Assembly: GCF_000313135.1 (NCBI RefSeq)
Contig: NW_004457733.1
Coordinates: 8,860-49,911 of the forward strand
DNA length: 41,052 nucleotides
Origin: Acanthamoeba castellanii str. Neff
Taxonomy: Eukaryota > Discosea > Longamoebia > Acanthamoebidae
Direction of reading: 5' to 3'
The translations under genes were made by a program, and so were the position numbers. Positions 39,714 through 41,052 of the stretch are shown here, in pieces. The stretch's first letter is position 1. Every line of letters begins with the position of its first letter. The notes beneath the pieces were generated by a model. It saw only the letters and a list, made by a program, of their open reading frames with translations, searched no databases and was not told the DNA's origin.

Positions 39714-40963
39714 TCAGAAGCCATAGAGATCATCATCAGCACTTGGCGGGCCGGCGCGCGGGTCTGCCCACGGTCCCTTGCGCGTTTCCTGATGCGTTGC
39801 GCGTGCGTGTGTGAGCGATCGCACGAAGCACACAGCGCGCGCGCACACACACACACACGGACCTCCTGAATGGGGATGCCGAACTCGCGCTGCCAGACGT
39901 CGTTGGTCCGGGTGAAGTTGGCCTCGGCATAGTGCGCGTCGGGCCACGGGATGTGCTCCAGCACGCGGCCCGTCAGCCTCTTTGTGCCCTCCCTGCGTCG
40001 CGCTCGTTATCAGCCCCACGACACATGGCACACGACACGACACGACACGCACGGCACACGACACGACACGCACCGATAGAGGGTCGGGTGGAACATGTGG
40101 AGGTGCCACATGAAGTCGATGGCGTAGGTCGGATGGGCCATCTCGTCGCCCTCGTAGATGTGGCAAAAGTAGAGGAAGTGCTCGTAGGCCTTGGCCGCGA
40201 GGCCGTACCAGCCGGCCGTCGGGTAGAACCCGTACGAGCTGCCGTTCTCCTTGACGAAGTGGCCGTACCACTCGCCGTCCTTTACCAAGTCCTCCACGCT
40301 CAAGCTATGTGTGCGGTGCGTGCGGTGGTTCGTGTGCGGTGCGCGTGTGCGGTATGCGTGTGTGGTGCGCGTGTGCGGTGGTGTGTGTCAGCCAGGGCCA
40401 AGAAGAACCACCTGCACGGGTTGACTCACCTGAACGGGCAGGCCCAGTCGGCGGGAACCGAGGCCGGCACTGTCGACTCGGAATTGAAATCGCGCGGCTC
40501 ATACCTGCAGCACAGCAGCGCGCAGTGCGTGTCGTACGTGTGAGCCGCGTGCGAGCCGCGTGTGTCGTGTGTGCGGTTGTGTTGCGTGTTGTGTTACCAG
40601 AGGCTCTTGTTGCCCTCCTCTTGGATGGTGCAGCTCAAGGCATGGTCGCGGAAGCAAGGCATCACCTCCCGCACCGGCTCATCGGGAATCTCGCAGTACT
40701 TCTCACCTGCGTCGCGTGCGGCGAGTGCGGTAAGTTCAGACCACATGTGGCACACACGACACAACCGCACACACGACACACAAGACACACACACACGGGG
40801 AGGAGCGAAGGTGGACGAACCGAAGGTGCGCTGCCACAGGTCGGCCGTCTCGCGCAGGGCCTCGTCGAACACGAGGTAGTCGCCATCGGTGCCCACGATG
40901 CGGTGGTCGATCACCTCCGGCATGCGCAGCACCTGCTGCATATCGCGCGCATAATCTTCCGGC
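39714..40963 (-). CDS. GRDP/DUF1399-like protein, 3' part (5' end outside window)
   Basis: Six exons are visible: 40963-40821, 40706-40598, 40504-40430, 40304-40074, 39992-39863, 39788-39714. They encode about 254 residues ending in DDDLYGF. The family (glycine-rich domain protein-like, DUF1399, known from plants and fungi) has a recurring unit: a hydrophobic helix, a W/I-WH-x-H-x-x-HP motif and a later W-x-x-x-FG. This is clear in IDFMWHLHMFHPTLYR, HIPWPDAHYAEANF and DVWQREFGIPIQE. An upstream exon holds the end of another unit (DYLVFDEALRETADLWQRTFG), so at least two units are present. The visible part lacks a glycine-rich tail. Its molecular function is not established. The WHxH motif could bind a metal, but that is inference. 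It is convergent with the F-box-barstar gene, with 54 bases between stops. Confidence 0.8.
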
Positions 40964-40978
40964 CTGACCACACGACAC

Positions 40979-40984
40979 ACACAC

Positions 40985-41051
<67 letters not shown>
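40979..41051 (+). repeat. CA microsatellite in GRDP-like intron, at window edge
   Basis: A CACACGACACAC start grades into an uninterrupted CA tract of about 65 bases to the window end. It lies in the intron just upstream of the first visible GRDP-like exon. Confidence 0.9.

Positions 41052-41052
<1 letters not shown>

Overview
The window is nuclear DNA of a gene-dense, intron-rich, GC-rich free-living amoeba; Acanthamoeba or a close relative is my best inference. Nearly every gene is cut into many short exons. Introns begin GTACG, GTGCG or GTAAG and end in pyrimidine-rich CAG or TAG. Many introns hold CA, CACG or CGACA simple repeats, which create dozens of spurious ORFs. Intergenic DNA is short and AT-rich, genes alternate strands, and several pairs share divergent promoters of 100-220 bp. 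I see no rRNA, tRNA, transposon or CRISPR array. For each gene I rebuilt the exon chain and checked that phases add up to an open frame; exon lists are in the entries.

Left part (1-16.8 kb): a partial lysine/glutamate-rich nuclear-type protein (minus); a CDC50-family flippase subunit (plus); SRP68 (plus); an Msp1/ATAD1-like AAA ATPase with a long acidic C-terminal extension (minus, convergent with SRP68); a LARGE-like GT49 glycosyltransferase with an FN3 domain (minus); a GPR180/TMEM145-like 7TM protein (minus); and a mitochondrial helical-repeat (PPR-like) protein (plus) that runs into a run of N at 16828-16980.

Middle (17-29.4 kb): an importin-5-like karyopherin (minus) whose 3' half is lost in the same gap; an F-box/ankyrin protein (plus); a small secreted protein (minus); about 1.2 kb with no convincing gene; a membrane protein with a bacterial-type DUF3574 domain (minus); a papain-family cysteine protease (minus); a small cysteine-rich type I membrane protein (minus); a stray copy of the TopBP1 3' exon; and a NADAR (YbiA-like) enzyme (minus).

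Right part (29.4-41 kb): a 27-exon TopBP1 homologue (minus) spanning 7.5 kb; a small single-pass membrane protein (plus); a DAP1-like protein (minus); a protein fusing an F-box to a barstar (RNase-inhibitor) domain (plus); and the 3' part of a GRDP/DUF1399-like protein (minus) that leaves the window.

Most genes are unrelated housekeeping functions: membrane trafficking, protein targeting, DNA damage checkpoint and nuclear import. The most novel item is the F-box-barstar fusion at 38406-39659. It joins a ubiquitin-ligase adaptor to a domain known mainly as the bacterial inhibitor of secreted barnase-type RNases. Together with the DUF3574 and NADAR genes it gives the locus several bacterial-type domains in intron-bearing host genes.
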